NCBI GenBank assembly: GCA_013365365.1
Contig: JABVXU010000010.1
Coordinates: 372,001-436,000 of the forward strand
DNA: 64,000 bases
Reading direction: 5' to 3'
Source of the DNA: Cruorifilaria tuberocauda
Taxonomy: Eukaryota; Nematoda; Chromadorea; Rhabditida; Onchocercidae
Shown: in pieces, positions 24,901 through 38,228 of the stretch
Position numbering within the stretch: position 1 is the first letter of the stretch
Layout: each line of letters starts with the position of its first letter
Position numbers and translations under genes: made by a program
The notes under the pieces: model-generated
What the model was told of the DNA's origin: nothing
Seen by the model: the letters and a program-made list of their open reading frames with translations, nothing else
The model's database searches: none

Positions 24901-27900
24901 GGATACTTGAGAAAGATAACTGCAACAGATCGTTTTCATTTTCATCGTTCCGGTCGTGCTGTGTAATATTGTGTACCCAAAGATCAAAAGTCATTGACCT
25001 TTTTAAGAAGGGAAGATCTTCTCGAGCTATCATAGGAGGATAGCATATCACGTCAGGGCTCTATATAGCACATGTCCGACCCAAGTGGGTTGCCAACTCA
25101 GAAAGAACCTCAAGCCAGTCCCATCAGTGGTACGGTCACTCACTCAAGCCTAAAACGAGCTACTCCCATCTGGTTTTCCTTCCAAGATCTATCGAATTTT
25201 AAATTTGCGCGCTCAATAAAGGCGGTAAAATTCAATTTGCTGCGTGGCGTTTGCGTACGATGGTCATTTAAGGCTTTAAGGCTCTTCAAGCTATTTCCAC
25301 TTATTCGAAAGTGATTTCAAGAAAGCATTTGAAAATTCGATGTTCCTTCCAAATTTTTTCAATCTGGAGACATACTTTGTGTTGTTCCAAATGATGATGA
25401 GAAATACTGTTATTTTTAGGATAACGCATAGATTGATGAAATTGTAAATCTTTTTAAATTAGAATGTGTCAATACAGAAGAGATAATAGAGATGAATTAA
25501 TGAAAGATAGGATTCAGTTAGGGTCAAGTGATATACTCTTCCTTCTTTCTAAAACACCCTCAATGTAAGTGCGCTTGGCATGATATATGTTGCATCCTCT
25601 AATGTTTTGCCTAATTAAATGCATTTCTTTTCTTTCCTGCCGTATATCTGTTCAATCATAAGAATTATCATCTTCATTACTACCCATCTGAATTTATTCC
25701 GTTGTATGGTTAGGATTGCACGATGTTCCTAAGGATTTCAGATTATCTGTTGTATATCTCTTTGGGCAATCTTGATCTAATGCTGTGTTGTTTCAGTTTC
25801 TACAAAACCATTGAAGTATACGGTGCAATTTAATCTTTATCAATCCTTTATCATACTATGGATGCAAATTAGCTTTTGAGAGAGATAAGAAGATGAAGGG
25901 TTATCTAGCAATATATTTCTTGGGTGAATTGGATTCATGAATTGCTACTATTATCGAGAAAATAGGCTAATACACGTCATTATTTTGCGTTCGCTATTTA
26001 TAACTGTTACTTTCGTTCATTTTTGTCAAAATTTCAGAGATACTGAAAACTGAAAATACTAGAACAGCTGCCGCATATGTTTAGGAAACCTTTAATCACA
26101 TCTGCTATTGGTAAGATATTTTTATACTGTACTAGTGGCTTTTATACTACTATACTAGTAGAAACGCTATGTGTTTCTCTCAAATTTGTTTTGTTCAATT
26201 TTCAATGCAGAGAAGGAAGGATATATTAATAGCAAAGAAATTAATAATTTAGAAATTAATAATAATTCTCTAAATGATTAAAGATGGAGATTAAGGAATC
26301 TGTGGATGGATGGCTGAATTTATGGAAAATATTACATTCGTTTTGATTTCCACAGAGCGAAATGCCATGCACTGTCTGATAGAGTCACTTTTTGGAGATT
26401 CCAAGTCCATTTCTTCAACAGAATTCATAAAATAGTTGATGCTGAAAAATTTCCGGTTTCTTTCAAAGACCTATATCTCTATATTTGATTTCTCTTATCA
26501 GAATTTGGTTTTTAATTCCAGTTCTGGAAATTTTCTCCTGTGTCTACCAGCATTAGCTTACATGGCATGGTTGCTATAGTTGATTGATATCTTGCAGTTT
26601 GTTGCAAATTTCTGTTTTCTAGATATTTTCTTCAACGCTACATTGACGAAGGTTTTCGTTCTTGTATGAATTTTTAGAAAAACTTAAAACCAACTGGTTT
26701 TAAGTTTATGAGGAGATCTTTTTATTGAGGAGATCGTTTTTCAAATTTGTGGTGAAGTAATACTTTGATATGTCTGACCAACTTTCATTATTTGTAAGCG
26801 TTTTGTTCATTTCAATAACTAACATATTAGGCTTTCTGTCAACCTTATGGCTGCCATTTATTGAGTAATGGTTTCCTGCGTAATATCATGAATGTTGATA
26901 GAAATATGATAGAGATTAGAATAACCCAAAACGACTTATTTCCTTCTATGTTAGACAGTATATTCATGTAGCAATTTTTCCTAATCGATATTCTTATTTA
27001 GTGACCTCAGGATTTTCATTGCAGTTGCATAATACATTACAATATTAAATTTCTGTCCCATAATAACAGTTCTCAAGATTGACTCATGCTATCATCATTT
27101 TGGATTATTGCACTTATTTCATTGATAATAATGTATTACTAACAGAGGAATGTATCGACTTTTTGCTTCAGAGCGATCAATTATAACAAAGAGAAAGTGA
27201 ATTTTCAAAAGTGACATTACGGGTTTGAAGTCTATGAAGGGTGAAGCGATTTTCTACATATTTTATGTCATTAACTGTGTACTTCAATGCAAATCAAAAT
27301 GATTTGCAAAAAATCAAAAATATTATTGTAAATTTGGCATAAACCAAGCATTTCATCAGTTTATATAGATCTGTTTCTAATGCAGTTCATTATTTCTTTC
27401 ATCGATTCGCCTTCTAATCCTTATTCGTTTTTAAGGAACTAATGTCTGTACATGTTTCTGTACGTTGATGTTTTCAAGACTTGTATGTGGATGTATGTCA
27501 GGTGTACGTAGTGATATCCCACTGGATGTGGTCGTGTTCGTCTGTTCATCTATTTTTTGCTAGCTAAGTATATTGTTGGCTGCAAAATGCAGCATTGATA
27601 AATGTTGCAAAACCCTCATTCCATCATCTCCCTACTGTTCATCAGTTATGTACCCGGGGAAATGGAATACTTCTATTTGTGCTTCGACTCTTTTTCTTAT
27701 CCATGCACACTTCTCTCGGTTTATTTATTCGAAGCACTACTCTTGCTGTTGGGTGGAGACATGTTATAATAGATTATTGTAGTTTCTTTAAGTATATTTT
27801 TTATATGTGGAAAGTTTTGTACTTTGATTTGATAAGGAAAATTCCTTGAGAAAATACTGTGGAATAAGAGATCTTAGAAAAGTGAAGAGGAGAAATTGTA

Positions 27901-30900
27901 TTTCTTTCTTAGCGAACCGGGGTATGGTTGGCTCACGAAAGGGACAACTGTTGGAAGAGCAAGAAAATTCCACCTCAGTGCCAGCATGGCAACGAGCGAG
28001 CAGCGTACCAGCTCATAAAAGACCGCTTATTGTTTCCGCAAAGGGATCTAGTAAGTTCACATTTTATCGAATTCATCTATCACTTATATTACACTAATAG
28101 ATCCAAGAAAAGATGTTGTTGCCTGTTATGGGAAAAAGCAACTATGCACTGGTGATACTATAAAAGATAAAAGGCATCAGCAGTCATGTCATGTCTAACA
28201 ACACTCTGCCATTTATCAAATTTCATTGTTTTTTTTCCAGGTAGTGCTGGTTCTGTAAGCGACGAAGCCTTCCAACGGGCGTTCACTGAGGTTCCGAAAT
28301 GCAATGTATGCGTAATAATTTTCTTTGTAATGATTTTTTGATATTCTTTAGATACATTTTATCTGCCGTTTTCTTATTTTCTAGTGTAAGGAGATGAGTT
28401 AGACTAATGCATTTATCTATAGTAACAAATCATTAATCAAACTAAAAAATGTATTACTTTGGAGATATTGAAATAGAAGATTTGAAAATATAGGTATTTT
28501 CGTCCAAGCAATTAAAGGATCAGATCGGCGAAGCATGTGCAGTTCTTGAGAACGCGGATTTGGATTGGAGTCGTCGTATGACTGCGGTGAATTCTTTTCC
28601 GCTTTCAGTTTTTACGGGATATCTTGAAAATTTTGATTAAGGAAATTTTCTGTGACATGTGCTTAGAGAGTAAACTTGCGTGATTAAATCGGTATTTTGA
28701 ATATTCAACTTATAGCTAAAAACATTGCGTGCAGTGATTATTGGTGGAGGCTTGGACTACTCGGATTTCTCAGAAGAAGTACGTGAAATGCAAGCAGCTT
28801 TACTCACATCCGTTAAAGATTTGCGCTCACAATTGTGTCGTGAAGCATGCGTCACCATTGCGTACGTTATTTGAGATTCGAATAAAAATGTGCAGTAACC
28901 GCTTCCCAACAAGTAAAACAGTTCTTGCCTTGGTCATTTTGCCGTATCCTATTTTGTATGCATCTAAGATTATCTTCTTTGTAGAATTTTTTGGAATAAA
29001 TTAAATATTTTAATCTGCTTAGTAACTCCATAAATTTAATCTCCATAAAATTCTGATCAAATTAATAGTACGACAGATTCTTTGATTATTTTAGTTTCTA
29101 CTGCGAAAGATTGGGAATTGTAATGGTTAGCGTAATAGAAGCACTGATGCCAACACTTATTTCATTAATGCAAAATAGTGCCAAGGTTATTGCTTTCATC
29201 GTATCATATATTTATTGATATCAAATTTATTCTTTAACATGTAATCATTGTTATATGCATTCATTTAAGGTAATGGCAACAAGTGCACAGCTTGCCTTAC
29301 AGTACGTTGTTAAATATGTATGTAGCGCCAAATTACTTCCTCATTTGCAAGCTGCAATGTCTTCAAAATCAAAAGAGATTAGAAGGTAAATTTAATTTCT
29401 GAAATTTGAAAGATTGATGCGCGATGTATTTCATGGAAAATTAGTTAGCAGTTAAAATTGGTTTTCTGAAAATTTCCAGAAATATTGCTCATTGTTTCAG
29501 GAATACGGCATCATTGTTTTTAATGGCGTTAACTCTTTGGGACAGCAGAACTGTAGAAAAGAACATGAACATTTTTTTAGAATGTATCAAGGTAAGAAGA
29601 GAATGTTTTAAAAATCCATCTGTGCTTTTTGGTTTTGAACTTCATTGGATGTTCGGCAAGAAATAAAAAGCTAATTTCTTCAGGCAGGTATAAATGATGC
29701 TGATCCAGAAACACGCAAAAAAGGTCGTGAGCTTTTTATGCAGCTAGATCAGGAATATAAGAAGCAAGCCGATATGCTTTATAAAGTTTTCCTTTACATT
29801 ATTTTATCTGTAGTTCAGATTCGTAAAGTTCCTATCGATAAGTTTAAAGCGATAAATCAGAGAATTTTAAAACGAAATTCAACTATAGGAAATTATCTAC
29901 TAAACATTCTTAACATATTGCTGATCATTTATTAAGAATTAAGAGCATTTTTTGAAGCAATCTTTTCGTTAACATTTAGTAGCGTAATTGTTGAATATAT
30001 CATATTTCTGTTGAGGGAAATCATCAGTCTTTTGCAAAATTTGCAGACCTTGGATCCATCAAAGCAGCGAACACTGTCTGGCTTCGTATCGCAGTCGTCA
30101 TCATCGCAATCAATTATTTCTGAGCGAGATGCTTTACCTATCTCTCAACGAAATGCAACTTATGCACTACATAAAGGTATTGTTCATTCGTACATTATAG
30201 ATTTAAAGCTGTTTGCTGTAAGTGATACTAATGAGAATTTCTACGCAAATCTCCTTTCTCATAAAATAACTTTGTAAAACATTAGAAAGCTTATATATCA
30301 ATTTATGAAATTGATACTTATTTTATTAATTTATACGATCAGGAATTGTAGCAAGTCCTTCGTACTATGCTGGGCGCTCGACGTCTGATATAGATCCTGG
30401 TGCAGTAAGGCGTGTCACAAGTCGTGCAGTACGAACAACTTCTAAGTGTAGTACACCACTTCAGCAAGTAAATGGTACCCCTTCAAGTAAGTTTTCCACT
30501 TTAAGAATCTTATATGGCTTTTTTCCAAGTTCCAACATCCATGACTGTTCATAAATACCCAGTATATTAAGTTTTTTTCATGTGTTGCAATAATAAGAAA
30601 TATTGTTGCGTTTACAGCGACTCAGATGAGAACGAGTGCTGCTCAACGTTTATCATCAGCATCCCAAAAGTTTGTCTCATCGTTAAAACGCGTGCCGCCG
30701 ACACCAACAAATTACGTTAGATCTCAGCGTATGTTTTTTTAATCGGATAAGCATGGCATGATATTTACATAAATTATCGTTTCTTATGGTTATAGAGATT
30801 TGTATCTTATGTCTACTTAGATCTCTATAACAGTAAGGATGAAATGTGTGTAATAAATTATCATTTGAAATTTTCAGCTGGTAGTCGAAGTACTTCACCA

Positions 30901-33900
30901 GCTTCTCGTTTTCCTGCACGCGTCCCTCCTCGATCACAAATGAGCAGCCGAACGGTAATAAAGCGAATTATTAGTTGTTTCATTAATTGGCTTCTATTAA
31001 TGGAATTTAAATTACGACAAATATTTTTACGGAATTTGTTAAAAATTGGTTAATCCCAAAGGTTTCAGAAAATCCAGATAGACGAGTCAGAAGATTTCGC
31101 TTCTGTTAGTAGTGATTCATTTAGGTATGTTTTTTATTCCCTACTTGAAAAACTGGAAAGAAAATAGATGTATATTTATAATATTTTGACTTGAAAAGGT
31201 TTAGAAAATCAGCTGAAATCCATTATTTTTCAAATGTCACATTAACTTCAGACTTTTTTTGTTCAGTGAATTGCTGCAAAATTCAATAAAATCCCCATAG
31301 TAGGTTTGAAACAATGGAGCTAGCAACTGCACTTTCTTGCTGTGGCTCATCCTCTACTACGGAGAAGAAGGAAGGCTTAAAAGCACTCTTTACTATCATT
31401 TCAAGTGACAAGCAAATTAATACAATGGATTTGAAAAAAATCGTTGAACGTTTAAATCCATTGATTGGCGAAGGTGCTCATAAGGTAAGTAACTTTAAAT
31501 CTTTCGAATGAGCTTTATACGGGAGCTGTCGAATTCCAGGAAAATTTTCCAAAAAAAGATCGTAAGAGGTATTTGTCTTGTTGTTACCTAAATTAGATCA
31601 ATTCAAGATCAGTAATGAGAATTAAAAGCTAACATACTTTTCATCACTACTTTGTCTTCTATTACTCTCTTTATTCCAGCTTTTGCAACCTCTTGCCGAT
31701 ACACTGATAGTTTTGGTACGTCGTTATCATGAGGAACTGAATGACTGGTTAAATTTGTTGATACCAAAGCTAGTAGCCAAATGTTCTACCGATGTTCTAC
31801 CTAGTAATTTGGAAAAATATCGAATTATGATGGAAGCTGTACGGACTAGTTTTGATCCGGAGAAACAATTACACGCTGTTTGCAAGTTTATCCGTGATCC
31901 GGTGCGGAATAACGTTAACGTCAAGGTAACACATGTATACAGAAAAGGAGATAATGAAATGCTAAAACTTACGGGATGGAATCCAGAGAGAATGTCCAAT
32001 TTACATTTGCAGATAAAGCATGGATTGCTAATGTACTTACATGATTTGATGCGTGGCATGGATTCGGCTCCATCGATGAATCAAAGCGAAGTTCGACAAG
32101 CAATTAGTAAAATATTCCAATGGGTAGACGATCCAAAAAATATTTGTTTGATAACGGTATAATTTTCAAATTTCCATATATTTCTTATTTGTTTTATGAA
32201 AAATTTTATGTGCATTTTTTGTTTTTTATTTTAGAAGTACTGATTTGAAAATTGACGTGTTATTAATTTAATTCGAAATTTGATGTGATACTGCATTGAG
32301 TGTTCCATTTATTGTTGTTGATATTAGTTTGAGGTGTTCAGGATGCCAAATTTTGAACTCATGAACTGCAGCGAAGAAATTCAGCTAGATAAACCGTAGT
32401 TCACCAGTATTGTTTTTGTTGAAGCAAAGTTTAGTTCTTTAATATTATACTGCGTTTTACCCAGTATACATCTTACTTTGATGTTTCAAATTCAACTTTG
32501 TGCTGTTTTTATAGATCAGTGAAAAGGTCGTATGTAACATGTTCCACCTCAATGCCAGTGACTTCACTTCAATGCTTGCTACTTTTCCAAATGACTTGAA
32601 AGATCGGCTTCAAAGTATTGTTCGTAGAAATAGCTTTTGCTTATCAGTCAGCAATGGGATCAAGTATGTTTAATGATTTTTTCGTTTTGTTACCATCTGT
32701 TTTGAATTTTTAATCTATTCAGTGACAGTGATACATTTCAGTGTTTTAAATATTTTTCATGAAATAATTGAGACATATTTCAGAAATAGAATTTAATGCA
32801 TCCATTTTTCTAATGCTTACAGAAGTTACAAAAGTTCATCTATTTCAGCTCAAACGAAGCACGTGCGGGTATATTAGAAACAACAGCGCAAGTATGTATT
32901 TGATTTTTTCCTTGAATCATTTCTAATGTGAATTTAAATCTTCAGGGTATCAGTAAATTAAAGGTTGATTTATTTCAACCTGAAACTTTTATAATCTATT
33001 TGTAGATTAATGATTTTGTCGATCGGCGAGCAAGTTTACCTATGTCACCTCCTCGTGCGTCACCTCAGCTGATGAATGGTTCAGTTCGTAGCTCATATGA
33101 TGGTACCCCATTACGACGCGTAAGCCGTGAGGACCAGAGTGGAGTTCGTTTACCAACTCATATGATTTTACTTCAGCTATAATTTATTAAACTTCAGCTA
33201 AGTTTTTGGGAATGCCTTAGTAGCTCTTGCACACTATACCATCCGAATAGTCGAATTACCATTCAGTAGCATTTTTTTACATTAAGATAGAACTTTCAAG
33301 ACTGTCTGTTGTAATCGTTGAGAAATTTTCAGTCTTTATCTGGTTATATCTTGGATCCGCAAGGTTTCGCGAATGATCCAGAACAGCAGGAAGAATTGAT
33401 AACTAAGATAGGAGAGGAACTTTCACTTCATAATCAAAGGTAATGTGTTTTCAAGTTCTTCATAGAATTTCAAAAAAAAAATTCTTCGGTCACGAATTTT
33501 CAAATTCTTTATGGTTGGTAGTTAAAATTCATTCCTAATCTTATTCAATTTAAAAGATGATATCATTTACAGAAGTGAGGAGCGTCAGAGAGCAATGTCG
33601 GTACTTTCACAGATCACGCGTGATAATTTATTTTCCCTTTGGGATAAGCATTTCAAAATGATATTCTTATTACTCATTGAAACTCTCAAGGATAACGATG
33701 AAAATATTCGTCGAATGGCGTTAAAACTTTTGAAGGAAATTTGGTACAAATAGTTTTCCTATTTATATCCATATATATTATGAGCACATTCAAATTTATA
33801 GTTTGTCTTATTATTAATTATTTTCGAGGTTTTATGTTCTGATTTTTAATTTGCCAATATAAAAAAATTATTGATTATTTTTGCGAAGCCTTTTCACTTA

Positions 33901-34871
33901 TTCAGTTATGCGCAAGCTTCTCGTTTCAATGAATTTGCGGAAATGGCGCTGATGCGTGTTCTCGATGCTTGTACGGATGAATCGAAACTTGTAAGTATGA
34001 AATTTTTGCCATTAAAGTATCTTGATTATAGCTTACATATTGGCTTTTATTGAAAAAAAAAGTTGGATTATTATTTTGACTTACTGAATGTGATAAAAAA
34101 AATGCTGTTTAAACATATATTATATTTAACCAGTCTTGAATGATGCATAGATTTCAGTACAATCATTTCAAATTTTATTTCGTGACTTTTTATTTGAGGT
34201 AGTAACAGCAGCAGAAGAATGTGGCGGTGTGTTAGCTACACATGTTTCATCAGCAACATGTCGACGAGTGCTCCTTGCTATTATTAAATCGGATGTTGGC
34301 GAGCCAAAAATTCATATTGCTATCAAATTATTAACAAAAGTGATTGAATCACTCAGTGCCACTGAGTTAGAGTTGATCCTGGATGAAGTAGCACCACCAA
34401 TTGTTGAAGTTAGTTTCTGACAACATCAATAGCTTAATAAGTCGAAAAATTCACTGATTGAGTCTAGTTTATATAATTTTGCTGTGATTTTCAGACATAT
34501 AATTATGTGAGTAGTTCAATTCGTAAAGAAAGCGTTGTATGTTTGGTCGCAATGATTATGCTTGTTGGAGAAGAACAAATGGCCCCATATTTATCAGAAC
34601 TTAATAAAGGAAAAGTAGGTTTTTTACTCCTCTCAATTTCAAAATCTATTTTTTTTAAAACAACATTGAGCATTTTGGAAGTTATTGAGAGCAGAAGAAA
34701 AAGTAACCCATATTTGACTTGATCTGGTAGCTCATTGGCTAGTATTAACTATATTAACTATATTAACTTGCAGTAAAGATTTAATTTTCTGAATAAATAT
34801 TAAGAAAAATTTTTTTGCAGCAGAAGTTGATAGAAGTTTATGTGAAGCGTATGAAAGGAATATTCGAATAA
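18948..34871 (+). CDS. cls-2 ortholog (CLASP): CLASP-family microtubule plus-end regulator (30 exons)
   Basis: CLASP proteins bind microtubule plus ends and kinetochores through TOG domains and promote rescue. Exons: 18948-19121, 19288-19473, 20317-20411, 21023-21199, 24574-24716, 27913-28050, 28241-28305, 28494-28586, 28716-28861, 29095-29185, 29270-29385, 29501-29591, 29684-29785, 30047-30176, 30343-30486, 30618-30728, 30878-30954, 31069-31124, 31301-31484, 31680-31925, 32013-32156, 32515-32663, 32849-32891, 33006-33143, 33333-33439, 33573-33743, 33906-33990, 34199-34408, 34495-34614 and 34821-34871. All phases agree, giving 1260 residues. The N-terminal HEAT array has VRLIGD-like turns (ERLGDSKQSVREA). 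A second TOG spans exons 7-13 (FQRAFTEVP, DWSRRMTA). A Ser/Arg-rich linker contains GSRSTSPASR, which matches vertebrate CLASP. C-terminal TOG and CLIP-interacting regions cover exons 19-30. Introns 4 (3.4 kb) and 5 (3.2 kb) are the largest. Intron 24 starts GTTCGT; intron 20 is stop-free and 87 nt long. Confidence 0.93.
21416..21446 (+). repeat. exact copy of the CLASP 5' leader inside intron 4
   Basis: These 31 bases are identical to 18899-18929, which span the acceptor AG and the first 29 bases of the CLASP 5' UTR. Similarity stops abruptly on both sides. The copy carries neither the pyrimidine tract nor the ATG, so it should not act as an exon. It may be a local duplication. Confidence 0.9.
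25072..25130 (+). CDS. possible alternative first exon of CLASP (inference)
   Basis: Inside CLASP intron 5, a locally GC-richer stretch has CTATATAG eight bases before an ATG, then codons for MSDPSGLPTQKEPQASPIS, then a donor-like G|GTACGG after 25130. A donor there leaves phase 1, which fits the phase-1 acceptor of exon 6 at 27913. The product would lack the first TOG domain. Without splicing the frame runs on to about 25314. Chance agreement of phase is one in three, so this is weak. It could equally be unrelated sequence. Confidence 0.25.
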
Positions 34872-36274
34872 CGAACAAAAAATATCTGGTTCAACTGAGC
34901 ATTTTGTAGTCATCCGATTGTTATAATGTTACAGAGCGCTTTTGGAAGCTATTGTAGTGATAACTAGTTAAAATATTGCAAAATAGGTCATTTTTAAATT
35001 AATTAAATTAATCACAAATTTTATGACCTGAAAATGGTTTATGGAACAACTTCTGCTAGTTTTTGCTTTCTCGATCACTCAATCTGTGAACTCAGCCTTC
35101 AAATTATTCCAGATTATATTGTAAATTATTGTTATAATAGAAAGAGGAAGTCGAGATGACCTGAACTTCATGACTTTCAAGAAATAAGATTATTCGGTGG
35201 ACGTTTTGAGCTTTCATTAACGTGTTTTTACTAAATTATTCGTCATTGATATATATTATTTTTTGGGAAGTAATTTAATAATGCCAGCTCTCATCACCTT
35301 TTGTTTAATTTTTGCTAGAAATTGTGAAATTCCAAAACAAAATAATGTTTATTCTTTCATTGTTGCATTTGATGCTATAGATACTGCTGTTGACGAGCTA
35401 TTATTTCATTTTTGCAAAAGTTTGAAAGGGGATTTTTCTGCAGTTCTCTTTATATATTGTATTCTTCAGTTATCATGTATTGTTAATCTTGAAGAGAAGG
35501 TGATTTGAAGATTTTTAGCAGGATTTGGATATTTTGGTTAATCATGTGAAATGTTTCACTTTATGATTCTTTACATCACAAGTTTGTAAAATATTTCATT
35601 TTGTGACTCTTCAGAACTTCACAAGCTTGTAAATTTTGTATTTTTTAAAGTAAAATACTCAAGAAACATTTGGTTAGATAATATCATATTGTCCATTAGC
35701 TAAAAGGTGTAAAAGGAATTCATGTTTTATTTCCCCTTGAAATTTCAGAAAAGTACATGCTAGCTTATTGGATTTAAGGCCTAATGATCTGGTTTTAATT
35801 TATGCATGAGAAAGTATAATAAAAGCTCAGAAGGTTCGAGTTTTCAAGCTTGGTCTTTCTTTAATGAAATATTACGTAATTTACAAAAACATTCCAATAC
35901 CGTTTCAAATCTTCGTTGTAAATATTAAATGTAGCCAGGGTAACTTACCTCAAGCATGTTGCCTTAAATTGCTTATTTCCGAACGTCCTAAAGCATATCT
36001 ATTTAAATGTTCGTTTGAAATTTTTATTTAGAAGAAAATTTTCAAAAATAATTCTTGATTTCTAATTCAAGATTATTGAGAACTTTTGACTGCTTTCTGC
36101 TTCGTTAATTTCATTAATTGAAATAAGTATTATATTTTAGACTAATTTAAAACACGATGAGTAACTAAAGTTAGGTTATGGCTGACGTTAATTGAAGTGA
36201 AAGGAGTTGAGTAAATTTTTGGCGATGAAAATGAGTCAACAAGATAGCGTTTCTTTCTTATTTTTGGTTTTCCA
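34872..36274. other. intergenic spacer between CLASP and the transthyretin-like gene
   Basis: These 1.4 kb between convergent genes show no supported exon. An AATAAA on the minus strand at about 36023-36028 could end the transthyretin-like transcript. An imperfect direct duplication lies at about 35550-35633. The plus-strand frame at 35263-35508 has no family resemblance and looks fortuitous. Confidence 0.5.
35550..35633. repeat. imperfect direct duplication, two units of about 42 bp
   Basis: Two neighbouring segments share ATNTTTCANTTTNTGANTCTT and ACAAGNTTGTAAA in the same order with a handful of differences and small gaps. It is a simple local tandem duplication in spacer DNA. Confidence 0.6.
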
Positions 36275-37253
36275 CTAAGAGTTATTGTCCCGGCAGCTTG
36301 TCTCATTTGGCAGTTTCGCACAAATTTTCTGTACGTCAATGATGCCAACATCATACCATCCTTCCGGTTGACCATATTTCGTTACCAATTCACTTGGTAT
36401 CAGTTGTTTGTAGCGTTGATGACACTGCAAATTTCAAGTATAGTTCAGCTAATAATGGAAAAAAAATGAAGCGATGAAACATTTCCTTTTTGCTTGAAAT
36501 GCTTAAAGAGAAAGCAAAGTCTTTTTGATCAAAAGCTCTGCATGAAGTGATCAGAGATGAATGACACAAAACCTTAATTCCGCTTGATTGGCCAACTTTG
36601 ACATGGAAAAATGGCCTAATAATATTTGCTGATAAAACAGTTGCTTTCAACTCGAACCATCCTGTTGTATTTGTTCTAGCAATTGCCAAAATTTGCTCAC
36701 CATTCACTAGAAAGATTATTATAATTAAAATATCTAACGAATTGGATAATTCACCTAATTCAAAAATTCCTCAAATTAATATAAAGCATACATAAATGTG
36801 AAGTCAAAAATCAAAGGTTTAAATAACGTTACATTTTCGAAGTTGAAATTTTTCCTCACAAATAATAATTGAAAAAATAAAAAAGCAAATTTTAATATTT
36901 CAAAAAAAGATTTCTTTAATATGTTTGAAATCGAGCCATATTTAGAAGTAATCAGTAATTAATAAATGATAGAAGAATAAGCGATGGTGAAAGATTAATT
37001 ATGAAAAATTTTTACTCTCTAAGAAGGAAGACTAATTTCTCGAAAATTTTTTTATGTTGCGAAAAATTCATTTAAAACAATGAATCAAACCGAATCTATC
37101 TATCCCTAAAGTAATTACTGTATTGACCACATTTTTCTGATCACATTTTATTTGTCCTCGTACTGCTATGGTTTGCATCATTTCGAGAATTTGACCGGAT
37201 TCCGATAGGATGTGGAATATTGTAAGTAGAAAGACCGAGTATCTCCTGAACAT
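36275..37253 (-). CDS. transthyretin-like (TTL/TTR-52-type) secreted protein, 3 exons
   Basis: Transthyretin-like proteins are a large nematode-specific family of small secreted beta-sandwich proteins, some acting as extracellular bridging or signalling factors. Exons on the minus strand are 37253-37091, 36706-36573 and 36424-36275, in agreeing phases, for 148 residues. The N-terminus (MFRRYSVFLLTIFHIL) is a signal peptide. The mature part begins with TIAVRGQIKC, the usual first strand with its cysteine, then ARTNTTGWFEL and an IRPFFHVKVG strand, then CHQRYKQLIP in the place of the conserved second cysteine region, and a C-terminal NETS sequon. It is more divergent than typical family members between residues 45 and 65. 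A TTTCAG acceptor lies three bases before the ATG, suggesting trans-splicing. Family call is good; specific function is unknown. Confidence 0.8.
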
Positions 37254-37259
37254 CTCCTG
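37254..37259 (-). promoter_or_regulatory. trans-splice acceptor next to the transthyretin-like start codon
   Basis: On the minus strand ATTTTCAG|GAG precedes the ATG by only three bases. So short a leader exon is normal for nematode trans-spliced messages and rare for cis-spliced ones. An upstream non-coding exon cannot be excluded. Confidence 0.5.
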
Positions 37260-38228
37260 AAAATGACTGAATTTATGACATAAAAAATCTATGAGAATTA
37301 CAAAAATTGATTTCTTTAAAAAAACTGCCAAGTATTATTTATATTTGAAAATTAAGTTGGCAATTTGAACTTTAGAAATTAGAATACAAAGTTATTTTAG
37401 AAGTTATTTTTTTTAATGGTGGATTTTCTAGAAAGATGGCTGTTCTGTGTAGAACAAAGTTGTAAAATGCTCTAAGGAATATTAATAGGTATGCCAGGGG
37501 GGCCGAAACGTTTGAACTTTTAGACTAATTTTCACGAGATTAATTACCTCTTCACATACTGCTATTTGTAATTGCACTTACATACAGCCCCAGTTTGATG
37601 ACAGTCATTTAACTATTGATTTTGGTTTATTCATTTTAATTTATCTATGGTTCGAACAACACCTGTTTCTAGTGAAATAAGATCAAAAAGTGGAAATGAG
37701 TCAACCTTTGACAAATTGTTCAATTTTATTAACTGTGTATATGTTTAGTTTAGTAGTGATCTATGCAGCAAATTTTTTAAACTCTCTTCTATGAAGGCTG
37801 TTTGCGCTTGCTTATTAGTAGCATCATCGATCATTTCAATCCCTAGCTAAATGTATGAAGCATTTTAATCTATAAAATATGTCGAGAATATTGAATAATG
37901 GCATCTCTTCAATTCAATTGAAAGCTGAAGAATGAAAAAGGGATTAGAATAGCCAAACTTAAGTGCATTTGCCACCTGAATGATAATGAATAATGTCGAG
38001 TTATTGATTTCAAAGAGAAGTAAGAAGCTTAAATTGATAAGAAATGATAAAGAGCGTATTAACCTTTCAATGTTCAAGGAAGCTTCGAATGCTTCATTTC
38101 ATTCTTAAGAAATTTTTAAACCAATTTTCAGAGTTTATTTGGCTGGCGCAATTTATTCATTTTGTAATTTTAATCAAAAATGTATATTTTCAACATTAAT
38201 TATTTTTTTTACTTTTAATTAATCAATA
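37260..38228. other. intergenic spacer, no gene seen
   Basis: About 1 kb between two minus-strand genes. The minus-strand frame at 37865-38077 is hydrophobic and AT-driven with no family resemblance; I do not support it. No RNA gene or repeat was recognised. Confidence 0.45.

Noticed and set aside
27573..27849. Overlapping plus-strand frames in CLASP intron 5
   Set aside because: They have no splice-site agreement with CLASP exons and no protein resemblance; they end before the exon at 27913.
31727..32059. 110-codon minus-strand open frame
   Set aside because: It is antisense to the long CLASP exons 20-21, whose plus-strand coding is firmly supported by homology.
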